Notes: a model not told the origin generated them from the sequence alone. Counted from the first letter of the stretch, positions 45,058 to 55,311 are shown. The stretch: 64,000 nt of DNA from Melitaea cinxia (GCF_905220565.1 NC_059401.1:10908766-10972765); one strand, 5' to 3'. Numbers and translations: made by a program.

Positions 45058-46657
45058 TGTTACGCACAAAGATCGAAAACGCTCATTGAGCGGAAAAATA
45101 GCTCACAACGCGATGTGGTCACAGTAAAACATCCACATAGCGAAATTCGTGTTATGGCTCTAATGAAAACGCGCACGACGCGTTGTGGCAATCAAAGAAA
45201 GACCAAATAGCAAAATTCGTGTCGTGACTTACATGCTATTCGATCTCAACGCGTTGTGGCAATGAAGAAAAGCCATGACGCGTATGGAATACTATTTGAT
45301 TGCCTAGGCTGGAAACGTTTTGGTAGATGTCCTTAAGAAATATTTTTCATTTTATAAAATCACGGCATAACGTGTTTCTCATTATCAAATATATTAAGTA
45401 TATAATTATATAAATTAAAATGAAACGATATTTATTATTTATTGAGATTACTTTATATTTAAAAAAATCAATGTATTAAGTAATAAATCACTGAACACAA
45501 AATATTCATATCATTTGTAAATTACTCATAATTCACATAAAATGATAAGGGTTTTAATTTTTTCATGACAATTAAAATTCTTCCAAGAAATAAAAATATT
45601 TAACACAAATGTTTATTGATCACCAATAAACAACAACACCAACACCATATTAGAAATAACTACAATTGTGAAAAATAAGTATTTGATTGCTATTTATTTT
45701 TACATGAACTATTACTGTGGCATTTTGAGTTGCATTTTATATTCTTGGAGCGACACTTGCACTTTTTATCAATACAGTATCTTTTGCAGTGACACATTAT
45801 AAACCCTTGCTTACTTCCAGACGATAAGATAGATGCCGAGCGAAGTGTTAACGATGAAGTTGAGGGCACATCACAAATGTTAATAAAGTTGGTTTCAGAA
45901 AGTGTAAATTCACGTGCATAAAGTCTATCGAGTGTACCTTCCTTGTTTCCTAACTAGTAGAGACCTGATGGATTAATGCTCATAACAACACATATAACAT
46001 TCCTGGGTGCTGCACGTCCTCTATCAACTTCAGGAACTCTAACTAAAACGTTAGTACCAATTTCAACACAGGGAAATTTCAAATTAGACAATGAAACCAG
46101 TTTGCCTGTTCCTGTAGACCTAATTTAGCACATTCTCTTTCAACGTTTATGCTATTCTTTCTGAAACAGAGCTTACAAGTTACATTTGCTCTCTTTACTT
46201 TTTCTGTAGTCATAATAAAACTGCGATCAGTGCTTGTTTCCACAAACTCACGTAATTTATCGTAAAACAATTCTTTTTTATTCGTCATAATTAGCGCTGA
46301 CATTAAAATTCACTCTCATAAACAGGAAGAAATGAATAAAACTGAGGTTTCAATGCGTCTTTGCACCCGAGTCGACACCGAAAAGTTACAACCTGTCCGT
46401 CGTGATATGGTTAACACAATGAATGCTCAGAACGCGTCATGGCTTTTCTTCATTGCCACAACGCGTTGAGATCGAATAGCATGCAAGCCACGACACGAAT
46501 TTCGCTATTTGGTCTTTCTTTGATTGCCACAACCCGTCGTTCGCGTTTTCATTAGAGCCATAACACGAATTTCGCTATGTGGATGTTTTACTGTGACCAC
46601 ATCGCGTTGTGAGCTATTTTTCTGCTCAATGAACGTTTTCGATCTTTGAGCGTAACA
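45058..46657 (-). mobile_element. Ginger-like DNA transposon, internally deleted, 225-bp TIRs
   Basis: Exactly 1,600 bp. Terminal inverted repeats 45058-45282 and 46433-46657 start TGTTACGC; the TATA tetranucleotide is duplicated on both sides (45054-45057, 46658-46661). Each TIR carries two GCGTTGTGGCAAT-type words and two TAGCGAAATTCGTGT words, possible transposase sites. The interior has a minus-strand remnant of a KRBA2-like integrase protein. TGTNR ends with a 4-bp duplication are known for Ginger elements, which use a gypsy-type integrase as transposase. The catalytic core is deleted, so it depended on a helper. It sits in copia pol. Confidence 0.85.
45690..46303 (-). pseudogene. Remnant of KRBA2-like (Ginger-type) integrase protein
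   Basis: N-terminus MSALIMTNKKELFYDKLREF matches the start of KRBA2-like proteins. After an internal deletion, CKLCFRKN leads, with a frameshift near 46110, into FPCVEIGTNVLVRVPEVDRG, NVICVVMSINPSG and a Cys/His-rich tail CHCKRYCIDKKCKC and CNSKCHSNSSCKNK. One in-frame stop follows PSGLY. The whole DDE integrase core is absent (about 200 residues remain of an expected 450-500). Confidence 0.83.
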
Positions 46658-47009
46658 TATACTTTAAAAGATATAGGAGTTTGAAATTATTGATAAATGA
46701 ATATTTTTCAACGACTTTTTTATATTTTTAATTAAATAATTTAAGGTGAGCAATTTAAAAGGACAACGTAGTTGAATTGAGCTATTGAAAATCTATCGAT
46801 TAGTATTTTTTTATTACAAATATCATGATTTTGCAGGTTGGGGTGGGGTAGGCCGGAAAGTCTCCTTTTGATACCTTTGACTTTTAAGTAATTATCAAAT
46901 TTATTGTTTATATACTCTGTCCCATTCTCACTGTAAATATACTATTTTATTTTTCGTAAATCGTTCAGCCTTGTTTTTAAATTCTATAAATTTTGATAGG
47001 GCTTCATCT

Positions 47010-47684
47010 TTAGTTTTCATTGTGTATACTCTTGTATATCTCGAATGCCCATACATCAGTATGTACAATTTCCAATTTCTCATTTGTCCGTTGCTCATTT
47101 TTACGTGTATTAAACGGCAGTTTTGTTGCCTTACCCTTAGCACAGACTACACAATCTCTTATTGTGTCAGTTTTATTAAATTCTAAGCCTTCCATACTTT
47201 TCTTATCAAGAGCTATTCTCATCTGCCTCGAATGATCGTCTGTGAATGTGATGAAGTATTTTGAACCTCCCTTAGATGGATGTCTCATGGGGCCAGATAC
47301 ATCAGTATGTACAATTTTCAATTTCTCATTTGTCCGTTGCTCATTTTTACGTGTATTAAACGGCAGTTTTGTTGTCTTACCCATAGCACAGACCACACAA
47401 TCTCTTATTGTGTCAGTTTTATTAAATTCTAAGCCTTCCATACTTTTCTTATCGAGAGCTATTCTCATTTGCCCTTCATTAAGGTGTGCTAGTTTTCTAT
47501 GCCATAGTTGCATTTTATTTGTTGCACAATAGTTGGATTTCTCTTCTAAATTTTCTTTAACGTAGTATAAACCATCTTCATTTCTTTCTGCTTTTAACAG
47601 TATTTGACCATTTCGCATTACGGTTGCAGGCTGCTGCTTAAATAAAACTATTGCATCTTTATCTGTCATTTTTCCTACTGACAT
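47010..47684 (-). pseudogene. Copia integrase N-terminal region with internal tandem duplication
   Basis: Reads WHRKLAHLNEGQMRIALDKK with the HH-CC zinc site (CVVCAMGK) and KIVHTDVSGPM, ITFTDDHSR of the catalytic core. Then a second copy of the MRIALDKKSMEGLEF...KLEIVHTDV block follows. At DNA level 47051-47227 repeats 47297-47473 (offset 246 bp). The ORF ends soon after, so the integrase is broken. Confidence 0.88.
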
Positions 47685-47710
47685 TAGATTTTGTAGTCAG
47701 TGACGGTACA

Positions 47711-48049
47711 CATATGTGTGGCTACGGCACTAAAGAATTTAGCCACCCCCTCTCTTCCCGTGGGTGTCGTAAGAGGCGACTAAGGGATAACAAGGTTCCA
47801 CAACCACCTTGGAACTTAAGAAGCCGACCGATGGCGGGATAACCATCCAACTGCTGGCTTTAAAATACACAGGCCGAAGACGGGCAGCAGCGTCTTCGGT
47901 ACGACAAAGCCAGTACTGCGGTCACCAACCCGCCTGCCCAGCGTGGTGACTATGGGCAAAACACATGAGTTCACGTTATTTTTGGCGTAAACTTGTGGAG
48001 GCCTATGTCCAGCAGTGGACTGTATAGGCTGTAATGATGATGGTAATGA
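47711..48049 (+). mobile_element. SINE-like repeat (GAT-tailed family), copy 3, inside copia protease
   Basis: Same blocks as copy 1. Flanked by an exact 10-bp direct repeat TGACGGTACA (47701-47710 and 48050-48059). The 3' end is ATGATGATGGTAATGA. The insertion splits copia protease/integrase text. Confidence 0.9.
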
Positions 48050-48059
48050 TGACGGTACA

Positions 48060-48823
48060 TACAACGCTTCGATCAGTTGTAGACCAGGGAATTTCCTTTA
48101 TGTTTAGTTTCACTGAACCTCGACATCCAATTTGTGCTGTACAGTTCTCTGAAGCTAACCTTAGAGTTTTATAGTCATCTTTTTCTACATTATACAATCT
48201 TTCCAATTCATGAGTCAAGTTTGACGTGCGTCCACTATCAAGACACCATTTTCTGACTTTTTCTTTATTATGATTAGCATTTAGACATGTTTCTAAGCAA
48301 TAATTCGCTTTGTTTTTAGTTTTGCTCATTTTCGACCAGCATTCATTTGCTTTATACCCCTTTTTATGACATTTGTAGCATTCAATAATATATTTCTTAT
48401 TATTTCTTTGTTGCTCGCTGTACAGTACTTCTTGTTCTGAGTTCTCATTAGTTGTATTAACCATACTTTTTCGCTCCAACTATGCTGTCATCGTCTTTAA
48501 TTTTTCTTAAAATTAACTCTTTTAACAGAGTTGCTCTTCTAGCGGGACCTTTACTATAATGAATATTTTCAAGCGTATACCAGACTTCTTTACTGGTTTG
48601 ACAATTTTTTTACTTGTTTTAGTTCGCTTGGAGATATTATAAAAAATAACTCAGCTAATGCTAACCCATCTTTTTCTATATATTTACTTAGTTCGTCGCA
48701 TTCGCTTGTTGGCTTCTCAATTTTATTAGTAACATAGTTCCAAAGACCAAGTTTCAACAACAAAGCTTTTGCATGAATTCCCCATGTATCGTAATTTTCT
48801 CTTTTTAGTGGCTCTATATGCAC
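48060..48823 (-). pseudogene. Copia gag and protease remnant
   Basis: Gag begins MHIEPLKRENYDTWGIHAKA at 48823, with LLKLGLWNYV typical of copia gag. The zinc knuckle is CYKCHKKGYKANEC, with Tyr where His is expected. The protease motif is WCLDSGRTSNLTHE, with Arg in place of the Ala of DSGA. A frameshift lies near 48480-48590. Confidence 0.88.
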
Positions 48824-48867
48824 ATGATATGCACATGATTATTCGTATCCAAGCGCTGCCCATAACC

Positions 48868-49107
48868 TTTTATAGAGAGTAATTTTTATCGCAGTGGAAT
48901 TATCTTTAATAAAATCCTTTTTTTTAGATAAGCATAGTTTCATTTATTTCAACTTGCATTTTCAATTGTTACAACCTGACACAATTTTTTATTTCTCTCC
49001 AACATCTATCAAAAAAATATTCTTCTTATCGCAAGCTACATTTATAGGATGAAGTAGACCATACTTGATCCTAGATGGCAATGCGCAAGACAGTGTTCTC
49101 TATGACA
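48868..49107 (-). repeat. Copia 5' LTR, head-to-head with TAF7
   Basis: Shares the same blocks and adds an internal segment with CTTGATCCTAGATGGCAATG. It begins TGTCATAGAG (minus strand) and ends at the primer-binding site. Its outer end is 212 bp from the TAF7 start codon. Confidence 0.85.
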
Positions 49108-49272
49108 GTTGTCACTTGTCAATAAAAATTGTCATTTTCTTTTTGAAAATTTAAATAGAGCAAATAAATATATGGTAATATGTATCGTATAAAATAAATC
49201 GTGTAATTCATTATTTCCTAATCCTAAAACAGTACGGTTCACGGTTTTTTATTGTAATCGGTATAGATATTT

Positions 49273-49278
49273 TCAGTT
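49273..49278 (+). promoter_or_regulatory. Candidate initiator (TCAGTT) of TAF7
   Basis: TCAGTT fits the arthropod initiator TCAKTY and lies 45 bp before the TAF7 ATG. No TATA box at the right distance. Weak evidence only. Confidence 0.3.
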
Positions 49279-49319
49279 CGTCTCATTTACTGTAAAACAA
49301 TAAATCTTTTTTATTTAAA

Positions 49320-50465
49320 ATGAGTCGAGAAAAAAGAGAATCTGAGTATCCAACACAATTAGAATCTCAATTTATAATTAGGCTGCCTCAAGAGCCTGCA
49401 AAAGTGTTAAGTGAATTAATAAAGTCTGGTGAAAATTTTAAAAACAGACTAAGAATTCAAATAAATGATGATTCGAGACACGGTGAATTAAGACTTGATC
49501 ACTGGTTATTACATGCGAAAATCGTAGATTTACCAACAATTGTGGAGTCATGGAAAACCATTGATAGAAAAAGTTTATATAAATCAGCAGATATTTGTCA
49601 GATGATGATTTGTAAAGAAGAACTAGACGAAACGACAGAAGAAGAAACGCCTATAAAAAATAAAAAGAGGGATCCATTAAAAGTTGATAAAAAATATCTG
49701 TGGCCCCATGGAATCACTCCGCCTACGAAAAATGTGAGAAGACGACGTTTTCGCAAAACACTAAGAAAAAAATGTGCCGAGTCACCTGAAATTGAGAAAG
49801 AGGTAAAAAGACTATTGAGGGCGGATAATGATGCTCTCAGTTTTACATGGGAAGTAATTAAAGAGGAAGATGAGCAAGTAAATAAACATCAACCAACCGA
49901 CTTAATAACCCTTAAAGAAAAGAATTTTAAGATAGACTCGCAGAAAGGTGCTAATGATTCAAAGGAAACATCAAAAGTGGAGGATATATTTGGAGATGCT
50001 CTGAGTGATAGTGATATTGATGATGATAATGTGAATGTTGGCCTAAAGGATAGACAACCTCCCTGTGAGAGCTCTTTGACTGAAGCAAATTCTCCTCATG
50101 GTTTAGTACCAATAAAAGGAGGAGATTTGTCCCAAGAGCTTAAGGCTGATATATTTTTACCTCATAAGAAAAAGGCAACTACACACCAAGGTAACTGCAT
50201 AAACATACCTAGTTCTTCCTACACATCAGATGATAACAAACAGCAACAATCAACATCAAGTAGTAATGATAATTTAACATTACTACAAGAACTTACTACA
50301 GACTTAGAAGAATTAAAACAAAGGAGACAAAGAACACAACTTGAAATATCCAAATTAGAAAACTTGACATTAAGACAAAGATTTCAAGATATCTTAAAAA
50401 CGATAAACAGGGAAATTATAATGAAGGAAATGGAGTATCATAAATTGAAGACACAAACAAAATAA
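49320..50465 (+). CDS. TAF7: TAF7, TFIID subunit (TAFII55 domain), single exon
   Basis: TAF7 is a subunit of TFIID; it binds TAF1 and restrains its acetyltransferase activity before transcription starts. The 381-residue intronless ORF has the TAFII55 N-terminal domain at about 13-165: LESQFIIRLPQEPAKVLSEL, GELRLDHWLLHAKIVDLPTI, ESWKTIDRKSLYKSADICQM, YLWPHGITPPTKNVRRRRFR. An acidic Asp/Ser middle (about 215-245) and a C-terminal coiled coil (about 320-380, LLQELTTDLEELKQRRQR) follow, as in animal TAF7. The first Met with context AAAATGAG is used. The upstream 212 bp to the copia LTR is all that separates it from repeat DNA. High certainty. Confidence 0.96.
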   Translation: MSREKRESEYPTQLESQFIIRLPQEPAKVLSELIKSGENFKNRLRIQINDDSRHGELRLDHWLLHAKIVDLPTIVESWKTIDRKSLYKSADICQMMICKEELDETTEEETPIKNKKRDPLKVDKKYLWPHGITPPTKNVRRRRFRKTLRKKCAESPEIEKEVKRLLRADNDALSFTWEVIKEEDEQVNKHQPTDLITLKEKNFKIDSQKGANDSKETSKVEDIFGDALSDSDIDDDNVNVGLKDRQPPCESSLTEANSPHGLVPIKGGDLSQELKADIFLPHKKKATTHQGNCINIPSSSYTSDDNKQQQSTSSSNDNLTLLQELTTDLEELKQRRQRTQLEISKLENLTLRQRFQDILKTINREIIMKEMEYHKLKTQTK

Positions 50466-51090
50466 CTATTTTGTTATAAGTGCTTTCTGTTATATGAATA
50501 ATACATTAATTACCTAAATATATATTAACTAAATGTATAATGTTAAATAAGATAAACATTTTTAATTAAATCTAGGTTAGTTTGCACAATGTCACTATAT
50601 GATGATCTCATGACAAGTTTACTATTGTATATTTAACCGTAATATTAGAATTACTGAATATTTAAGTTTTTCCTAGGATATTGCTATAATTTTTCTTAAT
50701 ATTATTACAATTTTTTAACTTTAAAGTTGAAAAATTGTTTACTTATTAAAAATATATTTGTTAAAAATATGTGGTGTAACATAAATTATAAAAAAAGCCT
50801 AATTATTCTTACTGTATACAATAATTGAATTTGATGAGACCCTAAGAACACACCAAAAGTGCTGTGGTTGTACAGTGGTTGAGAAAATAAAAAAAGAGGG
50901 ATCCATTAAAAGTTGATAAAAAATAAGAAAGATCAATATAATAAGATCCAAACACTTGTTTAACACGTTGAATGCCATGGCGTGGCAGGGGCACTAGTTC
51001 GGGCCTCACTTATTTAGTCCATGAAGCTAGCTTAAAAGTGCTTATTTACAAAATTTTAATGGTAAGTTTTTATTGTACTACCATGCCCAT
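50466..51090 (+). other. TAF7 3' flank
   Basis: AT-rich, no gene. At 50891-50925 a 35-nt exact copy of TAF7 coding sequence (49662-49696) occurs. Confidence 0.6.
50891..50925 (+). repeat. 35-nt exact duplicate of a TAF7 CDS segment
   Basis: The stretch around AGAGGGATCCATTAAAAG at 49662-49696 is repeated exactly here, 426 bp past the TAF7 stop, with different flanks. Confidence 0.9.
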
Positions 51091-51093
51091 GCT

Positions 51094-51390
51094 GTTGGTT
51101 ATGGCAGTAAAGAATATAGTCAGCCCTGTCTTCTCGTGGGTGCCGTAAGAGGCGACTAAGGAATAACAGTTCCACTACCACCTTGGAACTTAAAACGCCG
51201 ACTGATGGTGGGATAATCATCCAACTACTGGCTTTAAAATACACAGGCCGAAGACAGGCTGCAGCATCTTCGGTGCGACAAAGCAACCCTGCGGTCACCA
51301 ACCCGCCTGCATGGTGACTATGGGCAACATACATCAGTTCACGCCATTTTTGGCGCGAACTTATGGAAGCATATGTAATGATGATGATGA
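51094..51390 (+). mobile_element. SINE-like repeat (GAT-tailed family), copy 4
   Basis: Same block order, diverged: GCCGTAAGAGGCGACTAAGG, ACACAGGCCGAAGACAGGCT, then GGAAGCATATG and an ATGATGATGATGA tail. It lacks the AGCAGTGGACTG block. Confidence 0.75.
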
Positions 51391-51614
51391 CCCATTCTTA
51401 AAGAACTTATTTTTTCTTTCACTATCTGACATTTTTTTGCTAAGTCATATTTGTATTTGTATGTGGTATCCGCCGCCGCAACTGGTTGTTTACCTCATGG
51501 CCTAACAGAAGCCCTATAAAATCAATGTGGCATTTAATGTGTTAAATAATAGTTATTATTTATATACTTAAATGGCTGTTAAATGTCTCCAAATATTGTA
51601 TTACTAATTCGCTT

Positions 51615-51712
51615 TCAGCCTGTAACACCCCACTGTTGGGCATAGGTTTCTTTCTTCATGTAGGAGAAGGATTGGATTTTAATCCACCAATCTGCTCTAC
51701 TGAGGATTGGTG
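51615..51712 (-). repeat. 3' fragment of tRNA-derived SINE
   Basis: CAGCCTGTAACACCCCACTG, CATGTAGGAGAAGGATTGGA and TTAATCCACCAATCTGCTCT match the body of the SINEs at 29.3 and 54.6 kb; the tRNA-like head is missing. Confidence 0.65.
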
Positions 51713-52008
51713 GGTATTACTACTTAATATTCCTAAAATTATTCGTATTTCGTTTTACTGTGATTTTTCAATAAATCAATTATTTATTTATGAGTTCTTT
51801 TTTTTAGTAAACCTAAATCAAACTTTTCCATATCAAAAATGTTTCTTTATTGCGACGCTAAAAATTTTAGAAATAAAAGTACATTTCGACTTAAAGAGAC
51901 GATTTCTATTAACTTCTGTACTCCACATTAGGGCATTGAAACCTGACAGTTTTTCTCAGAATACAGTCTGTATTCTGAGCAGTTTTTACAAAACAAACTA
52001 CTAGATCG

Positions 52009-52669
52009 TTCAATAAGTCCCGAGACTAACCTGGAAATGGCGCATATATTAAAAACTCTTTTGATTTTTAAAAAGTACTGGCTATCAATACAAGAATATG
52101 TGTCAAATTTTTAAAAATGGAACAATAAAATTATTGATTTTGAAACATTTAAGTGACGCTACGGTTGTAATTTCGATACAATGGAAAAAAACGAGTTTAG
52201 CGTGTTGATAAAACATTATTTTTAATGGGTAAAAATACCGTTGAAGCACAGCAATGGCTTATAAAATGTTATGCAGGATCAGCTCCCTCTAAAGCAACCA
52301 TTTGTCGGTGATATGCCGACTTCAAACGCGGTCGCATGGACACCAATGATAGGGAATGCTCAGGTCGTCCAAATGAAGCAGTGACTCAACAAAATATTAA
52401 CCAAGTCCTCAAAATCGTATTGGAAGATCGGAAGGTAAAAGTGCGAGAGATAGCCGAGATAGTGAAGATTTCAGCTGGTAGTGTTTTCACTATTTTACAT
52501 AAAAATTTGGCCATGAAAAAGCTTTTTTCTAAGTGGGTGCCGCGTTTGCTTACAACTAATCAAAAGGAACAACGTATCAATGATTCAGAGCGATGTTTGG
52601 CGCTGATGAATCATAATAAAAAGGATTTTTTACGTCGGTATGTGTCGGTATGGTCGGTTTTCGTGCTCA
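52009..52669 (+). mobile_element. mariner element, 3'-truncated, broken transposase
   Basis: The left end CGTTCAATAAGTCCCGAGAC is a mariner-type TIR. The transposase starts at 52181 (MEKNEFSVLIKHYF), is shifted in frame into MGKNTVEAQQWLIKCYAGSA, and has a stop where TICRWYADF is expected. It continues SGRPNEAVTQQNINQVLKIV, KISAGSVFTILHKN and NHNKKDFLRRYV (both helix-turn-helix parts). The catalytic domain and right TIR are missing. Confidence 0.87.
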
Positions 52670-52889
52670 GCCCAACGAATAATTAAATATAATAAAGTTC
52701 TAAACCGATTTGAGTAAAAACAAGAGTACGGTAAGCAGCTTATTAGCTGAATGTCTGTATTATTTTAACCGTATTCATTCGATATATACCGATAACAGCA
52801 GCGTTTGTTCACTTTGTGTATCGGTTCGTATTAGTATTTTTATGCTGTTTTTGTTACTTATTGTTGATCAACGACCACTAAAATAATTT

Positions 52890-53335
52890 CGCTTCGCTAC
52901 TGTCTTATTACAGCCCACCGCTTCACATAGGCTTTCCTAAGTGCGTTCCAAATCTTCCAGTTGTCTGCAATTATCATTAGTTCCTCATCAACTATCTCAA
53001 TAAGATAATAAGGCGATGTGTCTGCTCTAACGGTTACCGGTAGTGCGTCACGTGTCACCGGCACTCGGACACTTCAACTTGCGGATTCTACGGGCTATGT
53101 TGGTTACTTCTGCTCTCTTGCGGGTAATCTCACTTCTGATCCTATCTTTAAGAGAGACTCCAAGCATAGCCCGTTCTATAGTACGTTGAGTGACTTTGAA
53201 CTTGTGGACTAGTCATCAACATCCACGTCTTAAAACCGTCACCACAGATCAGAGATGATGGATCCTAATGAGTGACTATGACAACAAGAGGGCCGAAGCT
53301 AGGTTGGCTTCGGCCCTCTTTTACGGACAGCAGTA
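52890..53335 (-). mobile_element. LINE C-terminal remnant (RTE/Jockey-like)
   Basis: On the minus strand it reads LVHKFKVTQRTIERAMLGVS then LKDRIRSEITRKRAEVTNIA and RRIRKLK, a well-known C-terminal motif of insect LINE reverse transcriptases. Short, decayed. Confidence 0.65.
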
Positions 53336-54439
53336 GTAACGTTTGGGCAGTGTATACTAGAAATTACCAGGAAACGAGAGGCTGCCAATCAACCATACAC
53401 CTGACTACGAACAATGGACGCACTCTTCGTCTGGATTACTTTACTGTACTCGTTGTAGAGGTAAGTCATATTAACTAAAACATATGACTTTGCTCAACCT
53501 CGAGCTCGATGTGTTTATTTGAAATCTGAAGATAGATCGAGGACACAATGATTTTAAACTCCTGTCATGGTAAAGCATGGCTTTCCCAAGGATTCGTCTT
53601 CGGCTTTCTTCAATATTATTTTGGGAGACTTCTACCGTGGCAACCACCAGCGCTCTTTAGGATGAGCCGCTTCCGCCTCTCCTTGACAGAAAGTTCCACG
53701 CAAATTTAGATACAAGACCGCGACAGACTGGACCGAAGGAATTGCAGGGGGCAGAGGCTAGTTAATATGTCGTTAAATCGAAGGAGCTTTTTTATGACCT
53801 CCTTTCTTAAAAAGGAGCCTTAATTGAGATTGGCATGGCAGATCCTAACACTGACGTAGATATATAACATAGTAACCACAATTGGCTAACAGGCTTATCA
53901 CCGGAAGAAATCATCGCTGCTGCCAGGCACTCTGAATATATGTATTAGAATCAAGTGATTTCGCTGGTGAAATCTACCCTCCGAGCAACGCTATTACAAA
54001 CATAATTTAGTTATGAGTAGTTTCAACAGGAACTGCAATATTAATTCAATTAACCGGCAATAACTAGAAAAATGAACGAGGTGATTAACTACACGGTGAA
54101 GATGGTGACACGGTGAGGATGTAAATGTACGAAAAATTTCACCGAAATTAATCGATTATTTATTAACACATCCCTAATATTATGTAAGTTGCTTATACAT
54201 TTTCCCTTAATTTATGGAGTGCCAAATTAAATAGCCCGAGCGTTGAATCATAAAATACGCCACTTGCAAGATTTGATGGTTTTACTGTTATACGGTACCG
54301 GTATCGATAGATGGTCCATACAATCGAACTAGGTCGCCGATAGGAGGAGTTATTAGTTGGGCTGGGTGGTACATGGTTGGCGAACCGAGACTTCAAAAAT
54401 TCCGCAATAAGTACTTAAAGACAAAAAAAGACTTCGGGC
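53336..54439. other. Intergenic DNA, nothing recognised
   Basis: About 1.1 kb without a conserved reading frame. The GGGCCGAAGCTAGGTTGGCTTCGGCCC hairpin near 53290 is a short perfect-stem palindrome (given here only by its stem GGGCCGAAGC). Confidence 0.4.
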
Positions 54440-54590
54440 AATTTGTCCTGCTTCTGTGTATTTAAAAGTCAGTAGTTCGATGGTTATCCCACCTTCCGTA
54501 GATCCAAGTTGATAGTGAAACTTTGTTATCCTTTAAGAGAAGACCTCTTAGGACACCCACGGGACGGCCTTAGCCATAACACCATAATAT
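54440..54590 (-). repeat. Diverged GAT-tailed family fragment (copy 6)
   Basis: Contains GTGTATTTAAAAGTCAGTAG, TCGATGGTTATCCCACC and ACACCCACGGGACGGCCTTA in the order of the reverse-complemented family. Confidence 0.55.
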
Positions 54591-54633
54591 TATGTACCAA
54601 ATACGAGTACGGACCGGCCCTTGCGCTATTACG

Positions 54634-54984
54634 CTTCAGCCTGTAATATCCCAGTACTGGGCATAGGCCTCTTTCCCCATGTAGGAGAAGGATCAGAGCT
54701 TAATCCACCACGCTGCTCCAATGCGGGTTGGCGGATATATTTCCTACTACAAATAACGATCGCTATCAGGTGTACCTACATGATAACAACCGGGACCGAC
54801 GGCTTACGGTGCTCTCCGAGGCACGGTGGGGAGACCCACAAGGACTGCACAAACACCCAGACCATGGCAAACACCTGCATGGCCAATACAAATGTTTGTA
54901 ATGTGCGGGGATCAAATCCGTAACCACCAGCGCAATAGGCACAATCCATGGCTGTGACCGTTGCGCCAACGCGGCGTCGTCCTT
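54634..54984 (-). mobile_element. tRNA-derived SINE
   Basis: Minus-strand head CGCGTTGGCGCAACGGTCAC (A box) and GGATTTGATCCCCGCACAT (B box region), body as in the 29.3-kb copy. Closest pair of this family in the window. Confidence 0.82.
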
Positions 54985-55199
54985 GCGCTATAAATACTAT
55001 ATATATTATTTTTTATATATAATATAAAATATGCGGTCCTTGGCTAAAAAAGTGTGACGACCGCTGTACTAGACTTACGATTTGTAATGTAGGTATTCGA
55101 AAAATTAAGCTGTATGATATAGTATCTTTGCCTTTGCCATCGAAGAGAGAACCAAAAACCAAACAAAAATATTGATTTTTTCCATAGAGTAACTTAATT

Positions 55200-55212
55200 G
55201 TTGCCTAGCTAC
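55200..55212 (+). promoter_or_regulatory. Candidate RFX X-box upstream of DYNC2LI1
   Basis: GTTGCCTAGCTAC fits the X-box (GYTRYY, 1-nt spacer, RRHRAC) with one mismatch in the right half-site. It lies 100 bp before the ATG of a ciliary gene, where X-boxes are expected. Inference. Confidence 0.45.
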
Positions 55213-55311
55213 AAAAGACAATAATATTGTAAACTCGAAAGAAATTTTTAATCAAGCAAAGTATAATAATAAAAACTGTCGTTAAAATTTGATTTTCCGT
55301 ATTTTTATAAA

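Larger units (their letters stand above)
41688..49107 (-). mobile_element. Decayed Ty1/copia LTR retrotransposon with nested insertions
   Basis: Two related LTRs flank gag, protease, integrase, RT and RNase H pieces in copia order (integrase before RT) on the minus strand. A primer-binding site complementary to initiator-Met tRNA type (GGTTATGGGCAGCGC on the minus strand, 48853-48867) and a polypurine tract (GTGAGGAGGG, 41881-41890) adjoin the LTRs. It has many stops and frameshifts, plus insertions at 42272-43410, 45058-46657 and 47711-48049, and an integrase duplication. Inactive. Confidence 0.9.

Noticed and set aside
45690..46303. Host KRBA2 gene or retroviral integrase
   Set aside because: It has a frameshift, a stop and a deleted core, and is enclosed by TIRs and a TATA target duplication, so it is transposon cargo.
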